Below are positions 17,317-25,267 of a stretch of DNA of 64,000 bases, piece after piece. The position numbers and the translations under genes were made by a program. The first letter of the stretch is position 1; every line of letters starts with the position of its first letter. The notes under the pieces were generated by a model, which saw only the letters and a program-made list of their open reading frames with translations, searched no databases and was not told the origin of the DNA. Source of the stretch: Klenkia terrae (lineage in GTDB: Bacteria; Actinomycetota; Actinomycetes; Mycobacteriales; Geodermatophilaceae); contig NZ_UEXK01000004.1 in the NCBI RefSeq assembly GCF_900491935.1, positions 2,618,529-2,682,528 on the forward strand. The letters are read 5' to 3'.

Positions 17317-17728
17317 CACCCCCCTGCGGACGCAACGAGCGGTGGTCCGCGTACTGGCCCGTCGTCCCTAGCGGGGAGTGCTATCGCTGTCGCCCCCATT
17401 GGGGTGACGTACGCGAGGAGGGTGCTGGGTGACGGCGGTTTGTGTTCCGCGCTGCAGCTTCTCGAGCACCGCGGGTCGCGAGCTTGGCGTGATTGCTCCG
17501 AGCTTGGCCAACGGCTCCGAGTCGTGCCCCCGCCGCGAGGATGCGTCACCCCATCCTCAAGGACGTATGTGCTGGTCAAGAGCTGTTCAACCGCACGTGC
17601 TTCGTGCCCGCTACGTGCCCGTAGCGACGGCGAATGTGGGTCATGAGCGGTGATGGGCGGTGACTCTCGTGACGCTCTGAGCTGCGGTTATGCGATTTCG
17701 TGCAGGTCGCGTCAGAGGCACCAGCATT
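17317..17728. other. Noncoding stretch between IS3-type element and tRNA fragment
   Basis: About 410 bases of mixed composition without a supported gene. It is the last island DNA before the attachment-site scar. No integrase or excisionase is present here. Confidence 0.4.
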
Positions 17729-17783
17729 CTTGAAAACCGCTAGGGGTTAGCGCTCCTCGAGGGTTCGAATCCCTCGCCCTCCG
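17729..17783 (+). other. 3' half of a tRNA-Ser gene: putative attachment site (island end)
   Basis: From the anticodon loop onward the sequence is tRNA-like: loop CTTGAAA (TGA anticodon, Ser), stem strand ACCGC, a long class-II variable arm (AGGGG...CTCCT can pair), a perfect T-arm GAGGG-TTCGAAT-CCCTC and an acceptor strand GCCCTCC plus discriminator G. The 5' half is missing: no GGAGGGC acceptor strand lies upstream, and the bases before the loop do not pair properly with ACCGC. Tyrosine recombinases commonly use exactly this part of tRNA genes, so this is best read as the att scar left at the distal end of an integrated island. Confidence 0.8.
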
Positions 17784-17801
17784 CTCGCCGGTGCCGCCCG
17801 T

Positions 17802-18533
17802 TCACGACGAGGGCGGCCCACCGAGGTCGGGGATGACCAGTTCCCCGCTCAGCACGCGGTTGGCGGTGGTCTCCAGGTCCAGCCCCAGGGTGAAGGCGGC
17901 GCCCCGGAGCAGGGACAGGGCGTCGCTGGTGGTCAGCGCGCGCTGCCCGCTGATGTGCCCGACGGCCAGCCACACCCGGTGGCGCTCGACGATCGGCAGG
18001 GCACGGAAGGACCGGGGTAGCCCCAGCACGATGTCCTCCTCGCCGGCCAGGTCGTCGGCCAGGACCTCCCCGACCAGCTCGGCGACGGCCGCCACGTCGG
18101 CCAGCGTCCCCGCCGTGGGGGTGCCCGGGTCCCGGAGGTACAGGTCGAGGGCGGCGACCCCGGCCAGCGCACCGCCCACGGGCAGGGCGACGACGCACCG
18201 GTAGGGGGTGTGGGCCACGAGCTGGACGGCGAACAGCGGCCACCCGCCCTTCAGCTCCTCCAGCGGTGCGACCACCACGCCGCGGATCTGCTGCGCGGTC
18301 AGGCACGGACCCTCGCCCGTGGCGTACTGCAGCCGCTCGGCGGCCGCCGCCTGCAGGTCGCTGGCCCCCAGGGGGAGTCGCCGGTCGGGCAGCAGCGTGT
18401 AGCTCAGGCTCGCGCCGTCCACCGGCAGCGCAGCCACGCAGGCCGCGGCGACCTGGTCGGGCAGCAGGTCGTCCCGGTCCGGTTCGCCGACCAGTCGGGC
18501 CAGGACCTCCGTGAACCTGCTCGCCGCGGTCAT
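17802..18533 (-). CDS. GAF and ANTAR-like domain protein
   Basis: 243 residues. Residues about 30-165 form a GAF-type sensor fold (DGASLSYTLLPDRRLPLGAS, ATGEGPCLTAQ, VVALPVGGALAGVAALDLY). The C-terminal 55 residues (VWLAVGHISGQRALTTSDALSLLRG...) resemble an ANTAR RNA-binding domain, which acts as an antiterminator. It is probably cytoplasmic. It is the first gene right of the island boundary and shows the extreme GC3 of the core chromosome. Confidence 0.75.
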   Translation of the reverse strand: MTAASRFTEVLARLVGEPDRDDLLPDQVAAACVAALPVDGASLSYTLLPDRRLPLGASDLQAAAAERLQYATGEGPCLTAQQIRGVVVAPLEELKGGWPLFAVQLVAHTPYRCVVALPVGGALAGVAALDLYLRDPGTPTAGTLADVAAVAELVGEVLADDLAGEEDIVLGLPRSFRALPIVERHRVWLAVGHISGQRALTTSDALSLLRGAAFTLGLDLETTANRVLSGELVIPDLGGPPSS

Positions 18534-18680
18534 CGCGACCGACCGCGCTGCGGGCAGGCGGGTCGTCGGGGGAGCACTGGATCTCCGGGCGGCTAGCGGT
18601 GCTGGCCGCAGGGATCACGACGTCGGTGCGCGGGGCGCACGACCGGAACGTACCCGATCGCGCACCCGGTGACCGGTCGC

Positions 18681-19253
18681 TCAGCTCGTCGTGATGGGGA
18701 GCAGGACGAGGTCGACCATCTGCTCGACCTCGGCCGTCGTGGACGCGGGTCGGTTGCTGGTGTACCGCTGCCACCACATCGACTGCACGACGACGACCAG
18801 GAGTCGGACCTGCACCCCGGTGAGGACGTCGGCGCGGGCTGCGTGCCGGTCGGTGATCCGGGTGACGGCCGCGGCCAACGGCTGCACCACGCCGCGCTCC
18901 AGCACCTCGTCCAGGACGGTGCCCCGGCCCGCGTGGCCGAGCAGTGCCGAGGCCGCGCGCTCGCAGCGGTCCAGCGGGTGGGTCCACGGGTCGAGCAGGG
19001 CCACCAGGTCACCCCGGAGCGAGCCGGTGTCGGTCACGTCCGGGACCAGCGTGCAGGTCCGCAGGGCGTCCACCACGAGTTCCTGGGCCGACGGCCACCG
19101 GCGGTAGATGGCGGACTTGCCGGCCTGGGCCCGCGCCGCGACGACGTCGGTGGTGATCCTCCCCAGCCCGTCCTGCGCCAGGATCTCGAGCGTGCAGTCC
19201 AGCAGGGTGACGGTGAGCGCGCCGTCGAGCGGTCGGCCGGATCTGGCGGCCAC
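18681..19253 (-). CDS. TetR-family regulator, paralogue 1
   Basis: 190 residues from a GTG with GGGAGG five bases upstream; an upstream in-frame GTG at 19280 is less likely. The N-terminal helix-turn-helix contains ITTDVVAARAQAGKSAIYRRWPS. The ligand domain runs TGSLRGDLVALLDPWTHPLDRCER and ends in MVDLVLLPI. The same architecture recurs in the TetR proteins encoded at 20573-21178 and 62211-62816. The divergent gene at 19492 is a plausible target. Confidence 0.88.
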   Translation of the reverse strand: MAARSGRPLDGALTVTLLDCTLEILAQDGLGRITTDVVAARAQAGKSAIYRRWPSAQELVVDALRTCTLVPDVTDTGSLRGDLVALLDPWTHPLDRCERAASALLGHAGRGTVLDEVLERGVVQPLAAAVTRITDRHAARADVLTGVQVRLLVVVVQSMWWQRYTSNRPASTTAEVEQMVDLVLLPITTS

Positions 19254-19491
19254 GACGCCTCCCTGATCTCGTAGGTGCACCTGGGCGCACCGAGGTGATG
19301 GGCACCCGGATGTGCTGACTGAGCATTACCTAACTGGGGAAGGTCCAACCGGTGGGGCCCTGTCTGTGACGTGACTCACCCGGTGACGACGATCGCACCA
19401 CCCGCTGCCGGGTTCGACTGCAACTGAGACGTGTCGGTGCCGATGAAGCCACCACTTGCGATACATGTCGTACCGGAACTGAGGAGTTGCT

Positions 19492-20541
19492 GTGACGTCG
19501 TCGGCCACCGACTTCCTGGACGAGCTGACCCACGGCATCCACACCGCACCCACCGTGCAGGTGCTGTCCGCCCGGGCGACCACCCCGCAGCCGAGGCCGG
19601 TCCCGCCGCCGTCGGCCGGCGCGATGCCCGGCGACCGGGCGGCCCTGACGCTGCTGGGCTCCGTGGTCGGCGTCGACGCCTGGGCGATCACCCGGACCAC
19701 CGAGGACACCTGGACCTGCCTGGTCCTGCAGACCACCGCCCGCGCCGCCGAGCCCGGGTCGGCGTGGGCGGCCACCCCCGCCGCGCGCTACCCGGTCGGC
19801 ACGCCCATCGCGCTGGACCGGTCGCTGTGCCACCACCTGCTGACCGGCCCGGCGGCCACGGTCGTCGGTGACCTCGGCCGCGGGAGGGAGCCCGCCCTGC
19901 GGCGGATCGCGGACAGCTGGGGGGTGCGCGGCTACCTAGGCATCGCGCTCACCGCCCCGGACGGCGCGCGGCTGGGCTCCCTCGTCGGGCTCAGCGCAGC
20001 GCCGCTGCAGGCGCAGGACCGGGACTGGTCCGCGATGCTCGAGGTCCAGGCCACCGCCCTGCAGGCGTCCCTGGCCGGCCAGGTCGCTGCTCTGGCCGGT
20101 GTCCGCCGGGAGGCCTACGAGCGCAGCGCGGCGAACCTCGACGCGGTCAGCCGGCTGCCCAACCGCCGCGGGTGGGCCGGGCTGCTCCTCGCCGAGGAGG
20201 AGGCGTCGGTGCCGGTCGGCGACCCGGTGGGCCTGGCGCTGGTCGACCTGGGGGTGGTCCGCACGGCACGCTCGCTGCGCCGCGCGGTGGCCGTGGTCCG
20301 CGAGGCGGCCGGCGACGTCCAGCTCGCCCGGGTCGGTCCCCGGCAGCTCGGCATCCTGGCCGGCGGTCTGCAGACCTCGCAGGTGACCCGGACGGCCGCC
20401 CTGGTCCAGGCCAAGCTCGAGGGCGCCGGGTTCACCACGGCCACCGCCCACAGCATGCGCGCGGGGCTCGAGCCGCTGGCCGCGACCTGGCTGCGGGTGG
20501 AGAACGCCCTGGTGGTGGCCCGTCGGGACGGCGCCCGCTGA
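19492..20541 (+). CDS. GAF protein with degenerate GGDEF domain
   Basis: 349 residues from a GTG behind GAGGAG. Residues about 45-205 are a GAF domain (DRSLCHHLLTGPAATVVGDL, GVRGYLGIALTAPDGARLGSLVGLSA). After a short coil, SRLPNRRGWAGLL resembles the start of a GGDEF domain. The signature position reads RVGPRQLGILAGG instead of GGDEF, so a diguanylate cyclase reaction is not expected. It may bind c-di-GMP or act by protein contact. It lies between two paralogous TetR genes. Confidence 0.75.
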   Translation: MTSSATDFLDELTHGIHTAPTVQVLSARATTPQPRPVPPPSAGAMPGDRAALTLLGSVVGVDAWAITRTTEDTWTCLVLQTTARAAEPGSAWAATPAARYPVGTPIALDRSLCHHLLTGPAATVVGDLGRGREPALRRIADSWGVRGYLGIALTAPDGARLGSLVGLSAAPLQAQDRDWSAMLEVQATALQASLAGQVAALAGVRREAYERSAANLDAVSRLPNRRGWAGLLLAEEEASVPVGDPVGLALVDLGVVRTARSLRRAVAVVREAAGDVQLARVGPRQLGILAGGLQTSQVTRTAALVQAKLEGAGFTTATAHSMRAGLEPLAATWLRVENALVVARRDGAR

Positions 20542-20572
20542 TCAGCACGGCGGGCCGTCGGCGGTCCGCCGG

Positions 20573-21178
20573 TCAGGTGCTGCGCACGACCGGGAGCAGC
20601 GCCCGGTCGACCATCTCCGCGACGACGGTGTCGGTGGTGGCCGCGGGTTCGGACACGTAGCGCTCCCACCACAGGGCGAGCAGGAGCCGGCCGAGCAGCA
20701 CGCGCCCCGCCGCCGGCACCTCGTGGCCGCGGGCGACGTGCCGGTCGACCGCGGTCGCGACCGCGGCGTCCAGCGGGTGCACCACGGCGGCCTCCAGGCC
20801 GGCGCGCAGGGCAGGGCTGTGCCGGGCCCGCCCCAGCACCGTGGCCACGAGCCGCTCGTCGCGGTCCAGCGCGCGCGTCCAGGGCTCGAGCAGGCCGACC
20901 AGGTCACCGCGCAGGGACCCGGTGTCCGGGATGGCGGGCACGGGGCGGCAGCGGGTGACGATCTCCGCGAGCAGTGCTGCGGTGTCCGGCCAGCGCCGGT
21001 AGATCGCGGCCCGGCTGACCCCGGTGACGGCCGCCAGCGCATCGGCGCTCAGCCGGTCCGGACCCTGCTCGATCACGACGTCCTGGGCTCCGGACAGCAC
21101 CCGGTCGGTCAGTGCCCCGTCCCGGGGGCGACCGAGCCGCGGGCCGTCGGACCCGGGCGACTCGGTGGAGGGGTTCAC
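20573..21178 (-). CDS. TetR-family regulator, paralogue 2
   Basis: 201 residues from a GTG at 21178. Helix-turn-helix: LSADALAAVTGVSRAAIYRRWPD; ligand domain: TGSLRGDLVGLLEPWTRALDRDERL...ALWWERYVS, ending DRALLPVV. It is closely similar to the products of 18681-19253 and 62211-62816. It lies 98 bases downstream of fumarylacetoacetase in the same direction, so it may be the last gene of, or the regulator of, the homogentisate operon. Confidence 0.88.
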   Translation of the reverse strand: MNPSTESPGSDGPRLGRPRDGALTDRVLSGAQDVVIEQGPDRLSADALAAVTGVSRAAIYRRWPDTAALLAEIVTRCRPVPAIPDTGSLRGDLVGLLEPWTRALDRDERLVATVLGRARHSPALRAGLEAAVVHPLDAAVATAVDRHVARGHEVPAAGRVLLGRLLLALWWERYVSEPAATTDTVVAEMVDRALLPVVRST

Positions 21179-21276
21179 GGCACCGTTCCCCGGGCGCGTG
21201 CGCACCCCGTCAGGAGGGGGCTGTCCCCCTCTCGACGCCGGGTCCGGGGCGCCCCGGACGAGCCGGTGCCCGCACG

Positions 21277-22503
21277 CTACCCGGTCACCGGGGGTGCGAC
21301 CTCGAGAGCGGGGACGACGGTGCCGGTGACCTCCCCGAAGGAGATCCGGGTGCCGCCGGGACCCGGCGCGGTGGCGGTGACGGCGACCTCGTCGCCGTCC
21401 TCCAGGAAGGTGCGCGGAGTGCCGTCGGCGAGGGCGAACGGTTCGGCCCCGCCCCAGGACAGCTCCAGGAACGACCCGCGCTGGTCCCGCCCCGGCCCGG
21501 AGACGGTGCCGGAGGCGAAGAGGTCGCCGGTCCGGACCGCAGCGCCGTTGACCGTGAGGTGCGCCAGCTGCTGGGCCGGCGTCCAGTACATCTGGTCGAA
21601 GGGCGGGGTGGCGACCAGTTCGCCGCCCAGGCGGACCTCCAGGGTGAGGTCCAGGCCCCACCGCAGCCCGGCGTCGTCCAGGTAGGGGAGGACGGCGGTC
21701 CCGCGGGCCGGCGGGTCGGTGCGCGCGGCCTCCAGCGCGGCCAGCGGCACCACCCACGGCGACACGGAGGTCAGGAAGGACTTGCCGAGGAAGGGGCCCA
21801 GCGGCACGTACTCCCAGGCCTGCAGGTCGCGGGCGGACCAGTCGTTGACCAGGCACACCCCGAAGACGTGGTCGGCGAACGCGCCCACAGGCACCGGGGT
21901 GCCCGGGGTGGACGGGACGCCGACGACGAACCCGACCTCGGCCTCGATGTCCAGCCGCGTGCTGGGCCCGAAGGTGGGCAGGTCATCGGCGGGGGCCTTG
22001 CGCTGACCCCGCGGGCGGACCACCGGGGTGCCCGACACGGCCAGCGAGCCGGCCCGGCCGTGGTAGCCGATCGGCAGGTGCTCCCAGTTCGGGGTCAGCG
22101 GGGCGGAGCCGGGTCGGAAGATGCGGCCGACGTTCTCGGCGTGGTGCCGGGAGCTGTAGAAGTCGACGTAGTCACCGACCTGGACCGGCAGGTGCATCGT
22201 GACGTCGGCGCGGGGGACGAGGTGCGGCTGCACGTGGTCCCGGTGGGCGGGGTCGGTGAGCCAGTCGGTGACCTGCGCCCGCAGGGCGGCCCACGCCGGC
22301 GGGCCGGCGGCCAGGAAGGCGTTCAGCGTGCCGGTGGTGTGCACCGGGTCCCCGGTCGCCCCGGCCAGGTCCAGTACCCAGCCGCCCACCGCGATGCCGG
22401 TCCGCGGGGCCCGGTCGGCGGTGGAGAAGATGCCGTGCGGCAGGTTCTCCAGGCCGAACCCGGTGTCGTCGGCCAGGTCCAGCCAGGAGCCGGAGTGGCT
22501 CAC
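21277..22503 (-). CDS. fahA: Fumarylacetoacetase
   Basis: 408 residues, full family length (EC 3.7.1.2). The N-terminal SH3-like domain (FGLENLPHGIFS, AVGGWVLDLA) precedes the catalytic FAH domain: VDFYSSRHHAENVGRIFRP, NWEHLPIGYHGRAGS, RLDIEAEVGFVVG (metal-binding E-x-E), NDWSARDLQAWEYVPLGPFLGKSF. It splits fumarylacetoacetate to fumarate and acetoacetate, the last step of tyrosine/homogentisate breakdown. The GTG start overlaps the hmgA stop by four bases, so the two are coupled. Confidence 0.96.
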   Translation of the reverse strand: MSHSGSWLDLADDTGFGLENLPHGIFSTADRAPRTGIAVGGWVLDLAGATGDPVHTTGTLNAFLAAGPPAWAALRAQVTDWLTDPAHRDHVQPHLVPRADVTMHLPVQVGDYVDFYSSRHHAENVGRIFRPGSAPLTPNWEHLPIGYHGRAGSLAVSGTPVVRPRGQRKAPADDLPTFGPSTRLDIEAEVGFVVGVPSTPGTPVPVGAFADHVFGVCLVNDWSARDLQAWEYVPLGPFLGKSFLTSVSPWVVPLAALEAARTDPPARGTAVLPYLDDAGLRWGLDLTLEVRLGGELVATPPFDQMYWTPAQQLAHLTVNGAAVRTGDLFASGTVSGPGRDQRGSFLELSWGGAEPFALADGTPRTFLEDGDEVAVTATAPGPGGTRISFGEVTGTVVPALEVAPPVTG

Positions 22504-23690
22504 GCGCCGGGTCCGCGGCCGGACCACGTCCAGGCGTACTTCCCGTCGTCCGAGGCGCGGCCGCCCTCGCCCAGCCCGAGCGGCCGGAAGGTGTCGACCA
22601 TGACGGCGAGCTCGTCGAAGTACTCGGCCCCCAGGGAGCCCTCGATGGCGGCGGGCTGCGGGCCGTGGCTGTGCCCGCCGGGGTGCAGGGTGATCGAGCC
22701 CTTGCCGATGCCGGACCCCTTGCGGGCCTCGTAGTCGCCGTCGACGTAGAACATGACCTCGTCGCTGTCGACGTTGGAGTGGTAGTAGGGCACCGGGATC
22801 GCCAGCGGATGGTAGTCGACCTTGCGCGGCACGAAGTTGCAGATGACGAAGTTGGCGCCCTCGAACACCTGGTGCACCGGCGGGGGCTGGTGCACCCGGC
22901 CGGTGATCGGCTCGAAGTCGCTGATGTTGAAGGCGTAGGGGTAGAGGCAGCCGTCCCAGCCGACCACGTCGAAGGGGTGCTCGGGGACGACGTGCACGGT
23001 GCCGGCCAGCCCGACCGGGCCGTCGCCGCGGTGCTTGACGTAGACCTCGACGTCGGTGCCCTCGACCAGCAGCGGCTCCGCCGGCCCCCGCAGGTCGCGC
23101 TCGCAGTAGGGCGCGTGCTCCAGCAGCTGGCCGTACTTCGAGAGGTACCGCTTGGGCGGTGCGATGTGGCTGTTGGCCTCCACGGCGTAGGTGCGCAGCT
23201 CGCCGTCGGGCACCCACCGGTGCGTGGTGGCCCGTGGGATGACGACGTAGTCGCCGGGGCCGACGCTCAGCGCCCCGAACACGGTCTCGACGACCGCGGT
23301 GCCGCGCTCGACGTAGACGCACTCGTCGCCGGTGGCGTTGCGGTAGTACGGCGACGTCTGGGAGGACACCGCGTAGGAGATCCGGACGTCGGCGTTGCCC
23401 AGCACCAGCCGCCGGCCGAGCACCGGGTCCCGGGCGGCGTCGGTGAACAGGTCGTGCAGCTTCAGGTGCCGGGGGACCAGCGGGGTGTTCGCCACCAGTG
23501 ACTGGTCGGGCAGCTCCCAGGTCCGGGCGTCGACCAGCGAGCTGGGGACGCCGGAGTGGTAGAGCAGCGAGGAGTCCGAGGAGAAGCCTTCCTCGCCCAT
23601 CAGCTCCTCGCGGTACAGGGCGCCCTCGGGGGAGCGGTGCTGGGTGTGCCGCTTGGGTGGGACGCTGCCCACCTGCCGGTAGAACGCCAT
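22500..23690 (-). CDS. hmgA: Homogentisate 1,2-dioxygenase
   Basis: 396 residues (EC 1.13.11.5). Cupin-fold dioxygenase with the conserved iron-site region PVPYYHSNVDSDEVMFYV and TLHPGGHSHGPQP, and N-terminal GSVPPKRHTQHR. It opens the homogentisate ring to maleylacetoacetate. It overlaps the upstream monooxygenase by one base (TGATG) and the downstream fahA by four. No glutathione-dependent maleylacetoacetate isomerase is encoded alongside, as expected for an actinobacterium without glutathione. Confidence 0.97.
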   Translation of the reverse strand: MAFYRQVGSVPPKRHTQHRSPEGALYREELMGEEGFSSDSSLLYHSGVPSSLVDARTWELPDQSLVANTPLVPRHLKLHDLFTDAARDPVLGRRLVLGNADVRISYAVSSQTSPYYRNATGDECVYVERGTAVVETVFGALSVGPGDYVVIPRATTHRWVPDGELRTYAVEANSHIAPPKRYLSKYGQLLEHAPYCERDLRGPAEPLLVEGTDVEVYVKHRGDGPVGLAGTVHVVPEHPFDVVGWDGCLYPYAFNISDFEPITGRVHQPPPVHQVFEGANFVICNFVPRKVDYHPLAIPVPYYHSNVDSDEVMFYVDGDYEARKGSGIGKGSITLHPGGHSHGPQPAAIEGSLGAEYFDELAVMVDTFRPLGLGEGGRASDDGKYAWTWSGRGPGA

Positions 23691-25267
23691 CAGACGAGCT
23701 CCATGTTCTGGGTGACGATGCGGCCGAGGGCCGCGGCCAGGTCGGCGGGGTCGGTGAGGACGGCGGCCACGTGCGCGTCCGGGCGCAGCAACCAGATCTC
23801 GCCGGGGCGGGCGCCGAGGATCCCGGCCAGCACACCGCTGGGGTCCAGGTCGGCCAGCCGGTGGACCGCCACCGGCGCCCCGCCGTCGTCCGCCCGGCCC
23901 GTGGGTGCGGGGGCGTCGTCGGCGAGGAGGACGGTCAGGCCGTCCCGGGCGAGCTGGCGCAACCGAGTGAGGTCGGGGCGACCGGCGACCGTGACCGGGC
24001 AGTCGGGCACCAGCACCCCGGGTGCGGCCGGGGGCGCCTCCCCACGCGGCGGGCGACCGGCGAAGGGGCGGCCGGGGTCCGGGGTGGTGAGCGGGGACTC
24101 CACGTACCAGAACGGCTCGGCCAGCCGGCCGCTGTCGACCTGCGCCCGGGCGGCCGGGTCGGTCGTCGCCCGCTGGAGGGCGTCGACCCGGTGCGCGGCC
24201 TCCTCCGCGGGGCCCGGCACCAGGAAGCGCATGGTGGCCGCGGTGACGTCCAGGTTCTCCACGGCCGCGGCGTGCCGCTCGGCGGAGTAGCTGTCCAGCA
24301 GGTCGTCCCCGGCCCAGCCCCGCCGGACGAAGGCGATCTTCCAGGCCGCGTTCTCCGCGTCGAGCACCCCGGAGTTCAGGCCGCGGGCGCCGAAGGGGGA
24401 GACGAGGTGGGCCGCGTCGCCGGCGACCAGCACCCGGCCGACGCGCATCCGGTCGACCACGCGGGAGTGGAAGCGGTAGACCGACTTCCAGACGACCTCG
24501 TAGGGCCGGTCGCCGATGACCTGGCGGATCTTGGCGTCCAGCCCGCCGGAGGCCTCCTCGGTCGCCAGGTCGAAGTCCGGCGGCACCTGCCAGTCGATCC
24601 GGAAGGTGGAGTCCGGGCACGGGTGGATGAGCACCTGGCGGCCCGGGTTCCAGACCGGGTCGAAGTAGAACCGGCGCTCGGTCTCCCAGCCGGGCAGCTC
24701 CGTGCGGATGTCGCAGATGAGGAACTGGTCGCCGAAGGTCTGGCCGTCGAAGGTCAGGTCCAGGGCCCGGCGCAGCACGTCGGCGCGCGGTCCGCCGCAG
24801 ACCACGGCGTGGCTGCCGCGGTGCTCGCTGCCGTCCGCGCAGCGCACGGTGACGCCGTCGTCGTCCTGGGCGAGGTCGGTGACCTCGTGGTCCCAGCGGA
24901 CGTCGACCAGCGGCTGGTCGGCGATCGCGGCGTCCAGCAGCTCCTCGGTCAGGCACTGGCTGACGTTGACGAACGGCGGGAAGGGGGAGCGACCCCGGTC
25001 GACGAAGTCGAAGCTGAACACCTCGTGGTCGCGGTGGAACGTGCGCGCGGTGGTCCAGGTGACCCCCTGCCGGGCGACCTCCGCGCCGACGCCGACGGCG
25101 TCCCAGACGTCGAGGACGTCGCGCTGCTGGCAGATGGCCTTGGACCCGACGAGGTCGCGCCGGGGCCGGCTGTCCAGCACGACCACCGGGATGCCCCAGC
25201 GGGCCAGCAGCAGGGCGGTGGTCTGGCCGACCGGTCCGCAGCCGACGACCAGTACGGGCTCGGTCAT
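23690..25267 (-). CDS. FAD-dependent monooxygenase of homogentisate operon (3-hydroxyphenylacetate 6-hydroxylase-like)
   Basis: 525 residues. FAD motif LVVGCGPVGQTTALLLARWG at the N-terminus, DG-type motif in the middle, and RVLVAGDAAHLVSPFGARGLNSGVLDAENAAWKI as second FAD motif. The C-terminal thioredoxin-like extension is typical of MhpA/PheA-type phenol hydroxylases. Coupled to hmgA and fahA it most plausibly makes homogentisate by para-hydroxylating 3-hydroxyphenylacetate or a similar phenol, as MhaA does in Pseudomonas putida U. A different phenolic substrate is possible. The ATG overlaps the upstream stop as ATGA. Confidence 0.8.
   Translation of the reverse strand: MTEPVLVVGCGPVGQTTALLLARWGIPVVVLDSRPRRDLVGSKAICQQRDVLDVWDAVGVGAEVARQGVTWTTARTFHRDHEVFSFDFVDRGRSPFPPFVNVSQCLTEELLDAAIADQPLVDVRWDHEVTDLAQDDDGVTVRCADGSEHRGSHAVVCGGPRADVLRRALDLTFDGQTFGDQFLICDIRTELPGWETERRFYFDPVWNPGRQVLIHPCPDSTFRIDWQVPPDFDLATEEASGGLDAKIRQVIGDRPYEVVWKSVYRFHSRVVDRMRVGRVLVAGDAAHLVSPFGARGLNSGVLDAENAAWKIAFVRRGWAGDDLLDSYSAERHAAAVENLDVTAATMRFLVPGPAEEAAHRVDALQRATTDPAARAQVDSGRLAEPFWYVESPLTTPDPGRPFAGRPPRGEAPPAAPGVLVPDCPVTVAGRPDLTRLRQLARDGLTVLLADDAPAPTGRADDGGAPVAVHRLADLDPSGVLAGILGARPGEIWLLRPDAHVAAVLTDPADLAAALGRIVTQNMELV

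Noticed and set aside
17700..17783. Complete tRNA-Ser gene
   Set aside because: No GGAGGGC acceptor strand, D-arm or matching 5' anticodon strand precedes the 3' half, so it is called a fragment.
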